A DNA stretch of 6,317 bases, from assembly GCA_019136395.1 (NCBI GenBank), contig JAGVUH010000626.1:1-6317 (forward strand). Reading direction: 5' to 3'. This DNA comes from Gammaproteobacteria bacterium. Its GTDB lineage: Bacteria; Pseudomonadota; Gammaproteobacteria; Chromatiales; Chromatiaceae. The notes beneath the pieces are model-generated. The model was given only the letters and a program-made list of their open reading frames with translations, was not told the origin of the DNA and searched no databases. The position numbers and the translations under genes were made by a program. Positions 1 to 6,317 of the stretch are shown here, in pieces; position 1 is the first letter of the stretch, and every line of letters starts with the position of its first letter.

Positions 1-1667
1 TTGTCTTTGCTGATGTCCCTTCTCTCGGAGTAATTCGCGCCGCGGGGACCCTGGCATCCTGGTTCGGCCTTATCGCGGATTGGCGTGGCGCCCGATTCCC
101 GGTCCTATTCAACGAACTTCCTCAGGCAAACGCTATCGTTTTCGCCCTTTCAGATCAGGTTCCCGACTATCTGCGTCCTCTCCTGGACGAGTCTCCCCTC
201 AACGGGCCGACCCTTGCCATCCTCAGCCACCCCAACGTCAGCTACCAACTACTGGCGATTCTTGGTCGTGACGATCAGGAACTACAACAGGCCGTCAATG
301 CCCTGATCCTAGGCAAGGCTGCGCTCGCAGGCCATCGAGTGACCGTGATCGAGGCTAAACTGGATCGGCCGCGTCAGCCTTACGATGCCCCACGGTGGGT
401 GAAGCTTGACCGGCCCATGCGTTTCGGTGAATTGGTCGAAAGCACCAAGATGTTGGAGGTCAAGGGTCACCAGCCTGATTTAATCCGCATAAATCTACGC
501 GTTCCCGCCGATCTCTTTCTTTGGCGCAGCAAGGGCATTCCCGTCAATTTAAAATACAATTACACTCCCACAACCCGCACGCAAAATTCCCGCCTGACCA
601 TTGGCATCAACGATGAATTTATTAGAGGCTACAATCTGGCTCTGTCAGAAAGCGGAAGCAGTACCACCATGCTAAAAATGCCGCTGGAAAGCGGTGAATT
701 TTTCGACCCAATTAATCGTTTTTACATCCCAGCCTTCAGAATTGGCATCTCCAACCAACTCCAGTTCCAATTTTCCTTCGATTTCACCAGGGATAAATAC
801 TGCGGGGATATCCTGACCGACAACCTCCATGCTGCCCTCGATCCGGATTCCGAAGTAGATTTTTCCGGTTTTCCCCACTACACATTGATGCCAAACCTGG
901 CCTTTTTTGCCAACAGCGGTTACCCCTTCACCGTACTCGCGGATCTAGCTGAAACCACGGCCATACTGCCGGACAGCCTCAGTCCGACCGATCTGGAAGT
1001 CCTCTTTACCCTGTTGGGACGCATGGGCGCCTCAACCGGCTATCCCGCCACCCGTTTGCGTGTCGCTTTTGCCAGCGCCATCGACCAGGCTCTCCCTTCG
1101 AATCTGCTGCTGATCGGATCAATTCCTCAACAACCTCTTCTACAACGCTGGGCGGATCGCCTCCCAAGCCTGATTGAGGCCACTCGTGGCTATGTAGGCC
1201 AACCTGCGCATGACCTTGAGTTTTGGTACCAAACCTTGAGTCTCGGCAAGGCCCCACAACCTGACCTTGCCGCCCGCGTTGGCTTCAAGGATACGGGCCC
1301 GATCGCCGCCCTGATAGGATTTGAATCTCCCTTACAGAAGGGACGTAGCGTCGTGGCCGTGACCGCGACCACCTCATCGTCCATGACACAACTTCTGGAT
1401 GCCCTAGACAATTCCAGCCTGGTTAGCCAGATGCATGGCAGCGTCGTCTTTGCGCGGGGAGGGACCGTGGAATCCAACCTTGTTGGTGAAACCTATTATG
1501 CTGGTGAACTTGGTATTCTGGACTTCATCTGGTTTCACCTTTCCAACTCGGCCTTACTTTTGGCCTCAATCTCGGTTTTAGTCTCCGTACTCTTCGCTAT
1601 CGCCCTTTGGCGAACCTTGAGAGCGATCGCGGCTAGGCGACTCCGTGACCAGGGAGAACCAGACTAA
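1..1667 (+). CDS. bcsB: Cellulose synthase regulatory/periplasmic subunit BcsB (5'-truncated by window edge)
   Basis: BcsB is the periplasmic partner of the BcsA cellulose synthase. It is anchored in the inner membrane by a C-terminal helix and guides the new glucan across the periplasm. The frame is open from base 3 to the TAA at 1665-1667, giving the last 554 residues; E. coli BcsB is about 780, so roughly the first 200 (signal peptide, first carbohydrate-binding domain) lie upstream. Residues 13-35 of the fragment (AAGTLASWFGLIADWRGARF and following) match the conserved BcsB flavodoxin-like region. A second carbohydrate-binding domain (about 125-285) and a second flavodoxin-like domain (about 285-500) follow. 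The latter carries the typical MPNLAFFANSGYPFTVLADL stretch (from about 291). Residues 516-536 form a hydrophobic membrane segment followed by an Arg-rich cytoplasmic tail (RTLRAIAARRLRDQ), as expected for the BcsB anchor. An ATG at 339 is internal, not the start. The gene heads a tight run into bcsZ. No frameshift seen. Identity is firm from family features and context. Confidence 0.95.
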   Translation, partial: VFADVPSLGVIRAAGTLASWFGLIADWRGARFPVLFNELPQANAIVFALSDQVPDYLRPLLDESPLNGPTLAILSHPNVSYQLLAILGRDDQELQQAVNALILGKAALAGHRVTVIEAKLDRPRQPYDAPRWVKLDRPMRFGELVESTKMLEVKGHQPDLIRINLRVPADLFLWRSKGIPVNLKYNYTPTTRTQNSRLTIGINDEFIRGYNLALSESGSSTTMLKMPLESGEFFDPINRFYIPAFRIGISNQLQFQFSFDFTRDKYCGDILTDNLHAALDPDSEVDFSGFPHYTLMPNLAFFANSGYPFTVLADLAETTAILPDSLSPTDLEVLFTLLGRMGASTGYPATRLRVAFASAIDQALPSNLLLIGSIPQQPLLQRWADRLPSLIEATRGYVGQPAHDLEFWYQTLSLGKAPQPDLAARVGFKDTGPIAALIGFESPLQKGRSVVAVTATTSSSMTQLLDALDNSSLVSQMHGSVVFARGGTVESNLVGETYYAGELGILDFIWFHLSNSALLLASISVLVSVLFAIALWRTLRAIAARRLRDQGEPD

Positions 1668-1683
1668 CTCATTCTGGTCCTTC
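1653..1683 (+). other. Imperfect inverted repeat (possible mRNA hairpin) around the bcsB stop codon
   Basis: The perfect core pairs ACCAGA (1658-1663) with TCTGGT (1673-1678) around a 9-base loop that contains the bcsB TAA. The stem extends outward to 1653/1683 with one A-C mismatch and one G-T wobble. No run of T follows, so it does not look like a Rho-independent terminator. If it forms at all, it could affect mRNA stability or bcsZ translation. A six-base core can arise by chance. Confidence 0.25.
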
Positions 1684-1707
1684 AGTGAAAATTGCACGTA
1701 ACCGAAT

Positions 1708-1713
1708 GGGGGG
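1708..1713 (+). promoter_or_regulatory. Weak candidate ribosome binding site for bcsZ (G-run)
   Basis: Six consecutive G bases lie four bases before the ATG at 1718. This is the only purine-rich stretch suitably placed before any of the three in-frame bcsZ starts (GTG 1685, ATG 1706, ATG 1718). It is not a canonical GGAGG and would pair with the anti-Shine-Dalgarno only partly through G-U pairs. It favours the 1718 start but does not prove it. Confidence 0.3.
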
Positions 1714-1717
1714 CAAG

Positions 1718-2848
1718 ATGCGCTTATCGTTCGCCCTACTCCTTTGGGGGATTCTTTCTCCGATTCTGGCAGCGGATACCTCGGCATGTCTCGCTTGGCC
1801 CGCTTGGGAGGACTTTAAGGCTACTTTTCTGAGTCAAGACGGACGCGTTATCGATCTAAGCACGCCACGGCAACAGAGCACCTCAGAGGGACAGGCCTAC
1901 GCCCTCTTTTTCGCCCTGGTGGCGGATGACCAGGAAGCATTTTCCCGCCTGCTGAAATGGACGGAAAGCAACCTGGCCCAGGGAGACTTGACCGCCCAGT
2001 TACCCGCCTGGCAGTGGGGGGAGACCGATGACGGCGAATGGACGGTTCTGGATCAGAATTCCGCCTCGGACGCTGATCTTTGGCTTGCCTATACCTTGGC
2101 GGAAGCCGGAGAGATCTGGCAAGTCCCACGATTCAAGGCCCTGGGTGCCCTTTTGGCGGCACGCATCCTCCGGGAAGAGACCGCGGATCTGCCAGGGTTG
2201 GGGCTCACCCTGCTCCCCGCGCCCAAGGGCTTCGTACCCGAACCTGATTATTGGCGGCTGAATCCGAGTTACGTACCCATCCAATTACTGCGCCGGCTGA
2301 ATGCTCATTACCCAGGAGGGGAATGGCAACGCTTGCTGGCCAGTTCGTGGCGGTTGCTTCTCGAATCCTCGCCCAGCGGCCTAGCGCCGGACTGGGTAGC
2401 CTATCGGAGCCGCGAGGGTTTTCTGCCCGATCCATCCAGCAATGCCAAAGGCAGTTTCGATGCCATCCGCGTCTATCTCTGGGCCGGTCTGCTCCCAGCC
2501 GAAGACCCCTTTCAGCCGGAGATCCTCAAACACCTTGTCCCCATGGCCACCCTCGTCACCCGCCAGGGCACCCCACCCTTGGTTGTCGACAGCCGTACGG
2601 GTACCGCCGAAGGCACGGGTCCCTGGGGCTTCTCCGCCGCCCTGGCCCCGTTTCTTCAGGCCGCGGGGGCTAGCGAGGCCGCGACCCTACAATGGCTGCG
2701 CGTGGACGCCCGCCCCTCCGAGGCGCAAGCGGAATACTACAATCAGTCGCTGAGATTGTTCGCTGAAGGCTGGCGGGATGAGCGTTATCGGTTCCAACCC
2801 GACGGCTCCCTGCGTCTTCCCACGGCCGGCAAGTGCCAGTCCCGTTAA
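1718..2848 (+). CDS. bcsZ: Periplasmic endo-beta-1,4-glucanase BcsZ (cellulase, GH8 family)
   Basis: BcsZ hydrolyses beta-1,4-glucan in the periplasm and is a standard part of proteobacterial cellulose operons, where it trims or edits nascent chains. From the ATG at 1718 it is 376 residues, close to E. coli BcsZ. Residues 1-18 form a Sec signal peptide (MRLSFALLLWGILSPILA) with cleavage likely after ILA or LAA. The mature protein begins near CLAWPAWEDF. GH8 hallmarks are intact: the general acid Glu57 in TSEGQAYALFFAL, the substrate-site motif NSASDAD (114-120), the NPSYVP block (about 183-188), and the probable catalytic base Asp248 in GSFDAIRVYLW, aligned from memory with E. coli BcsZ Glu55 and Asp243. 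Cys24 and Cys373 near the two ends are the only cysteines and could form a disulfide. I chose 1718 because it puts the signal peptide at the N-terminus and follows a G-run. The GTG at 1685 would add 11 residues (MKIARNRMGGK). The gene lies 50 bases after bcsB and 16 before bcsC. Confidence 0.95.
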   Translation: MRLSFALLLWGILSPILAADTSACLAWPAWEDFKATFLSQDGRVIDLSTPRQQSTSEGQAYALFFALVADDQEAFSRLLKWTESNLAQGDLTAQLPAWQWGETDDGEWTVLDQNSASDADLWLAYTLAEAGEIWQVPRFKALGALLAARILREETADLPGLGLTLLPAPKGFVPEPDYWRLNPSYVPIQLLRRLNAHYPGGEWQRLLASSWRLLLESSPSGLAPDWVAYRSREGFLPDPSSNAKGSFDAIRVYLWAGLLPAEDPFQPEILKHLVPMATLVTRQGTPPLVVDSRTGTAEGTGPWGFSAALAPFLQAAGASEAATLQWLRVDARPSEAQAEYYNQSLRLFAEGWRDERYRFQPDGSLRLPTAGKCQSR

Positions 2849-2864
2849 CCTGTCGCTGTCACCG

Positions 2865-5800
2865 ATGAGGAAACTCTCTCCCTGGACCCTACCCCTGTTA
2901 GTGGCTTTGAGCTTAGCCACAGGACCTGGGAACCCGCTGGCCGATGAGGGAGCTGATTTTCTGCTCTCCAAGGCCCGGCTATGGCAGTCCCGTCATCGCC
3001 CGACGGACGCCAGGCAGGCGTTGGATCAACTCCTGCTCAGTTATCCCAATCACGCCGAAGGCTTGGCGGAGAGGATACGCCTCGAAATCGCCGACGGGCA
3101 AATTGCCAAGGCCCAGGAATTTCTCGCTCTTCTGCAAACCGCTCATCCCGATTATCCCCAACTCAACACCCTGGCCACCCTCGTCACCTTGTCGGGTTCC
3201 GATCCGGAACAGATCAGGCGCGCCAGAATGGCGTACAAATCCTGGGAAACCAGCAGAGGTCTGGATGTGAGCGAGGGAAACAAACGTCTTAACCTGGCGC
3301 TGGAGTCCTACCAGCAGATCTTTCCGGACGGCCCGCCACGCGGAGCACTAGCCTGGGAATATTGGTACCTGATGATGCAATTACCGGAGAGAAAATCGGC
3401 AGCCTTGGACCAACTCCGCCAGCTTGCCGAACAAGATCCGGACAACATCAATTTTCAGCTTGGCTGGGCTGACCTGGAATCTCGCCAACCCGATGGGGCG
3501 CCCCGGGCGTTGAACCGCGTCCGCCGTCTGGCGGCCGATCCCACCCATCAAAAGGCCGCGCGTATCACCTGGCGGAACATCCTCACGCGCCTGGAACCTC
3601 GTCCGGACAATGCCCCCTTGGTGGAGGAATACCTTGTCCTGGAACCGGGCGATTCGGCGCTCCAGGAACTTCTGGGGGTCATGCGAGGCCAATCGGAACC
3701 CGCGGAAGAGGTCAGCACAGTCATGTCACCCGAGCGGGAGCGCGCGCGGCTGATGGGTGAGGAGGGCATCGCCTTGATGCGCAATAGTCGCCACGGAGAT
3801 GCCCTCCCCTTGTTCACCCGGGCACTGGAGCTCGATCCAGACAACAGCGAAAAATGGCATGCCTTGATCAAGGCCTCCCGCTATTGGTCGTTACTTCAGC
3901 AGACCGACAAGGCCATCGCCGCCAACAAACTCACCCTGGCGGAGCAACGGGTCCGGGAAGCGATGCGACTCGATCCGGAAGAGGCCCAAGGCTTGGCCAA
4001 AATGGGCCAGATCGAGGCCAAGCGGAAGAACATCCAGGCGGCGGAAAACTGGTATCGCCGCGCCCTCCGCAAGGACCCCACCAATTATTCCGCCTTGGAT
4101 GGATTGCTGACCCTCATGCTGGAATCGGACCAGCATGAACGGCTCCTGGCGACCCTTAATGCGCTGACGCCACCCCAGCGGCGGACCCTGGGTACCCGCG
4201 TGCCGGCACTGCGGGCCGAAATGCTCCAAAGTAACGCCAAGGCGCTGCAGCAAGAGGGTCGTCTGGATGAGGCCCAGCATAACCTGGAAGATGCCCTGTC
4301 CCTGAATCCAAGCGATCCCTGGATCGGCTACCGATTGGCCCGACTGCTCGCCGAACGGGGCCAAGTGGAGCGGGGGCGCGAGATACTGGATGCCGGTCAC
4401 GCCAGATATCCCAAGAACGTCGACTGGCCCTACGCGCTGGCCCTGTTTCTAAGCGCCGAGGATAAAAAGCTCCAGGCCATCAAAATGCTCGAATCCATAC
4501 CCGCCGCCCGCCGTACTGCCGGGATGAAAGAACTCCAGCGGCGCCTGAGCCTGGAACTCCTGATCGACGAAGCGCTTGACCTGGCCCGGAACGATAATCC
4601 GGACCGAGCGCGGGATCGCCTCCAACAGGCCGCGCGGCAAGCCGGCGACGTGGATGAACTACAGAATCAGGTCAACCAAGGCTGGCAATCCCTGGATGGG
4701 ATCCTTCGAGGTGACACCCCAGCCGGAAAAGATTCCCAGGACAAACCCTTTGGCAACGCCGTACTAGCCTTGGATGTCCTGACCCGCGACGCGACCCCGG
4801 GTAAGTCTTCGGTGGAGGCCATCGGGGTCCTGGCCGAGGGCCAGGTCCCGCTCGGCCCCGGAGGCCGCCTGTTCGTTCGCGCGGAGGAACTCAGCTTTGA
4901 CGCCGGCTCACTGGATCTCAACGACCGGCAGGAGGCCGAAACCTTTGGCACCCTTCTGCTGTGCGGCCAGTGGGGAAACTGCCCGCGGGGCAGTCTCGCC
5001 CAATCCGCGATGGGACTCACGCTCGCCCTCGGCTATCAAACCCCAAAACTACGTTTCGATATCGGCACCACCCCCATCGGCATGGAGGTGCGGAATCTGG
5101 TCGGAGGCCTGCGCTGGGATGGAGATGCCGGCCCCTTCTCCTACGGCCTGACCGTCTCGCGTCGTCCCCTGACCAGCAGCTTGCTGACCTTTGGTGGTAC
5201 CCGCGATCCCGGCACCGGCGAAATCTGGGGTGGAATACTCGCCAATGGCCTCCGCCTGAATCTCAGCCGTGACAAAGGCGGTACCTTTGGCTTCTGGTCG
5301 AATCTTTCCTGGCATGCCTTGACTGGAGAAAACGTGCCCACGAACGATCGCAAAATTGTCATGGCCGGTTTTTATGGCCGCCTGATCAACCAGCCCAATC
5401 GAGAGCTCTCGCTCGGTATCAACACTTCCTACTGGAGCTTCGATCGAAACCTGGGTGAATTCACCTTTGGACATGGTGGCTACTACAGTCCCCAATCCTA
5501 TGCCTCCCTGTCATTTCCCGTGACTTGGGAGGCACGGTCGACGCGCTGGGCCTATATCCTGCGGGCCGGGATATCCTTCTCCTGGTCACGCTTGGACGAC
5601 GCACCCTATTACCCTGGCCACCCCAACCTCCAGGCGGACGCGGAGAGGCTGGCGCCAGTCACCAACGTCAATCCCTGGTACGAGGGGAGTTCCAGTCAAA
5701 GCACCGGTTATGGATTACGGGGGGCATTCGAGTACCAGTTAACCCCCCACCTGTTCGTGGGTGGCTCGATCGAGGTCGATCGCTCCCCCTTTTACGAGCC

Positions 5801-5897
5801 CAACCGTGGCATGCTCTACCTGCGTTACGACTTCGAGGCCTATGGCAAGCCTCTAGCCAGGCTTCCACAAACCCTGACGCCCTATGGAGACTTTTAG
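2865..5897 (+). CDS. bcsC: Cellulose export outer-membrane protein BcsC (TPR scaffold plus beta-barrel)
   Basis: BcsC takes the glucan from the periplasm through the outer membrane. The protein is 1010 residues from the ATG at 2865. Residues 1-26 are a signal peptide (MRKLSPWTLP, then LLVALSLATG) with a PLA|DEG cleavage site. About 30-600 is an alpha-helical TPR region. Clear repeats lie near 297-332 (GDALPLFTRALELDPDN), 373-412 (AAENWYRRALRKDPTNYSAL) and 463-486 (GRLDEAQHNLEDALSLNPSD), plus more degenerate ones near the N-terminus. From about 632 to the end is the BcsC C-terminal beta-barrel domain, with alternating aromatic and polar strands, a DIGTTPIGMEVRNLVGGLRW block, and LYLRYDFEAYGKPLARLP near the C-terminus. 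E. coli BcsC is 1157 residues, so the scaffold here seems shorter by about four TPRs. An in-frame ATG at 2778 would overlap bcsZ by 71 bases and bury the signal peptide behind 29 residues, so I prefer 2865. No good Shine-Dalgarno precedes 2865; coupling to bcsZ termination 16 bases upstream is likely. Confidence 0.95.
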   Translation: MRKLSPWTLPLLVALSLATGPGNPLADEGADFLLSKARLWQSRHRPTDARQALDQLLLSYPNHAEGLAERIRLEIADGQIAKAQEFLALLQTAHPDYPQLNTLATLVTLSGSDPEQIRRARMAYKSWETSRGLDVSEGNKRLNLALESYQQIFPDGPPRGALAWEYWYLMMQLPERKSAALDQLRQLAEQDPDNINFQLGWADLESRQPDGAPRALNRVRRLAADPTHQKAARITWRNILTRLEPRPDNAPLVEEYLVLEPGDSALQELLGVMRGQSEPAEEVSTVMSPERERARLMGEEGIALMRNSRHGDALPLFTRALELDPDNSEKWHALIKASRYWSLLQQTDKAIAANKLTLAEQRVREAMRLDPEEAQGLAKMGQIEAKRKNIQAAENWYRRALRKDPTNYSALDGLLTLMLESDQHERLLATLNALTPPQRRTLGTRVPALRAEMLQSNAKALQQEGRLDEAQHNLEDALSLNPSDPWIGYRLARLLAERGQVERGREILDAGHARYPKNVDWPYALALFLSAEDKKLQAIKMLESIPAARRTAGMKELQRRLSLELLIDEALDLARNDNPDRARDRLQQAARQAGDVDELQNQVNQGWQSLDGILRGDTPAGKDSQDKPFGNAVLALDVLTRDATPGKSSVEAIGVLAEGQVPLGPGGRLFVRAEELSFDAGSLDLNDRQEAETFGTLLLCGQWGNCPRGSLAQSAMGLTLALGYQTPKLRFDIGTTPIGMEVRNLVGGLRWDGDAGPFSYGLTVSRRPLTSSLLTFGGTRDPGTGEIWGGILANGLRLNLSRDKGGTFGFWSNLSWHALTGENVPTNDRKIVMAGFYGRLINQPNRELSLGINTSYWSFDRNLGEFTFGHGGYYSPQSYASLSFPVTWEARSTRWAYILRAGISFSWSRLDDAPYYPGHPNLQADAERLAPVTNVNPWYEGSSSQSTGYGLRGAFEYQLTPHLFVGGSIEVDRSPFYEPNRGMLYLRYDFEAYGKPLARLPQTLTPYGDF
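5886..5890 (+). promoter_or_regulatory. Ribosome binding site of the bcsE-like gene
   Basis: GGAGA sits inside the last codons of bcsC, nine bases before the ATG at 5900. This is the best Shine-Dalgarno match at any gene start in the window and supports 5900. A second option is AGGG (5896-5899), spaced six bases before the in-frame ATG at 5906. Confidence 0.6.
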
Positions 5898-5899
5898 GG

Positions 5900-6317
5900 A
5901 TGAGCATGCGTATTGGCATCGAGGGCCTCGAGGGAGCGGATGGCGTGCTTCCAGGTCGTTGGTACGGCATCATCCATGAATCCCCCGACCTGATCCGCAG
6001 CTTGACCCTGGGTACCCTGGTCCAGCCGGGATCGAGGGGTTACTACCTCACCACCGGCGAGTTGGAATCCTTGTTTCTGGGCCGAGACCCCTTGACCCAA
6101 CAGGCGCTGGCCGCGTCGCATACCGATGAGATCAAGGTATTTGGCATCCGTCAACCCGCGAGGAACTCCATCCTAAAACTCGTGGAGGAACTGGAAAGAC
6201 TGAGGGTCCCCACGAACGCCCTGGTCATCGTCGAGGGAGCCGAGCAACTCTGGGGCTGGAGGGGATCGGTTCCCATCACCCTCCACTCCAGCCACACCCT
6301 TCTACTGCTTTTTGATT
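5900..6317 (+). CDS. bcsE: Probable cellulose biosynthesis regulator BcsE, N-terminal part (3'-truncated by window edge)
   Basis: An open frame starts at the ATG at 5900, two bases after the bcsC stop, and runs off the window with 139 residues (MSMRIGIEGLEGADGVLPGR at the N-terminus). It has no signal peptide or membrane helix, so the product looks cytoplasmic. The pattern is alternating alpha/beta: a YYLTTGELES stretch (48-57), EIKVFGI (77-83), a charged helix KLVEELERLRV (93-103), strand ALVIVEGAEQLW (107-118), and strand HTLLLLFD at the cut. The order resembles my recollection of the N-terminal, degenerate NTPase-like domain of E. coli BcsE, whose IKLFSM strand is followed by a helix and a hydrophobic strand. 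Similarity is weak and remembered, not computed. BcsE binds c-di-GMP through a C-terminal GIL domain (RxxD motif) and raises cellulose output; that part would lie beyond the window. Context strongly favours a bcs accessory gene. Other options are an unrelated bcs-linked ATPase-like protein. The N-terminal ATG at 5906 is an alternative start. Confidence 0.6.
   Translation, partial: MSMRIGIEGLEGADGVLPGRWYGIIHESPDLIRSLTLGTLVQPGSRGYYLTTGELESLFLGRDPLTQQALAASHTDEIKVFGIRQPARNSILKLVEELERLRVPTNALVIVEGAEQLWGWRGSVPITLHSSHTLLLLFD

Noticed and set aside
80..306. Two short plus-strand open frames near the window start
   Set aside because: They overlap the bcsB frame, which is open from base 3 and encodes conserved BcsB motifs here.
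1622..1629. GCGATCGC palindrome, the HIP1 octamer that is abundant in cyanobacteria
   Set aside because: I noticed only this one copy, and the gene content is proteobacterial, so it is likely chance.
1778..1789. Possible lipobox (TSAC) making BcsZ a lipoprotein
   Set aside because: Thr at -3 is not a usual lipobox residue, and the Cys lies past the likely signal peptidase I site. It fits better as the conserved N-terminal cysteine of mature BcsZ.
3891..4400. 169-residue open frame on the minus strand inside bcsC
   Set aside because: It is fully antisense to the well-supported TPR region of bcsC. Long antisense frames are common in GC-rich genes, and the translation shows no recognisable domain.
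5049..5495. 148-residue open frame on the minus strand under the BcsC barrel
   Set aside because: It is antisense to a clear beta-barrel coding region, with no family resemblance.
5890..5899. Possible terminator after bcsC (TTTT run)
   Set aside because: The four T bases lie within the final codons of bcsC, and I see no GC-rich stem before them. The next gene starts two bases after the stop.

Overview
This window is an interior piece of a bacterial cellulose synthesis (bcs) operon, read entirely on the + strand. It holds the 3' part of bcsB, a complete bcsZ, a complete bcsC, and the 5' part of a gene that is most likely bcsE. A signal-peptide periplasmic GH8 enzyme, an outer-membrane beta-barrel exporter and a candidate BcsE point to a Gram-negative proteobacterium, probably a gamma- or betaproteobacterium. 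I cannot name the genus. Base composition looks moderately GC-rich overall, with a visibly more AT-rich stretch inside bcsB.

Layout: 1-1667 bcsB (5' end off the window; last 554 residues present). 1668-1717 is a short gap with a weak hairpin around the bcsB stop and alternative bcsZ starts. 1718-2848 is bcsZ (an in-frame GTG at 1685 is the alternative start). 2849-2864 is a 16-base gap. 2865-5897 is bcsC (an in-frame ATG at 2778, inside bcsZ, is the alternative start). 5898-5899 is a two-base gap. 5900-6317 is the candidate bcsE, cut by the window end. No gap exceeds 50 bases, and I see no internal promoter or strong terminator, so all four genes are probably co-transcribed from a promoter upstream of the window.

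How the genes work together (established for the families): BcsA, presumably encoded upstream, polymerises UDP-glucose at the inner membrane under c-di-GMP control. BcsB is its periplasmic, membrane-anchored partner and guides the glucan. BcsZ is a periplasmic endo-beta-1,4-glucanase that trims or edits chains. BcsC has a periplasmic TPR scaffold and an outer-membrane beta-barrel through which the polymer leaves. BcsE, where present, is a cytoplasmic c-di-GMP-binding regulator that boosts secretion. No bcsD is seen between bcsC and the next gene. With a BcsE-like gene this suggests a type II-like system, although here the bcsE candidate directly follows bcsC rather than lying in a divergent operon as in E. 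coli.

I found no CRISPR array, RNA gene, mobile element or clearly novel system. The points worth checking are modest: the identity and placement of the bcsE-like gene, a shorter-than-E. coli BcsC periplasmic domain, one isolated cysteine pair in the BcsC barrel, and start sites that lack good Shine-Dalgarno sequences.
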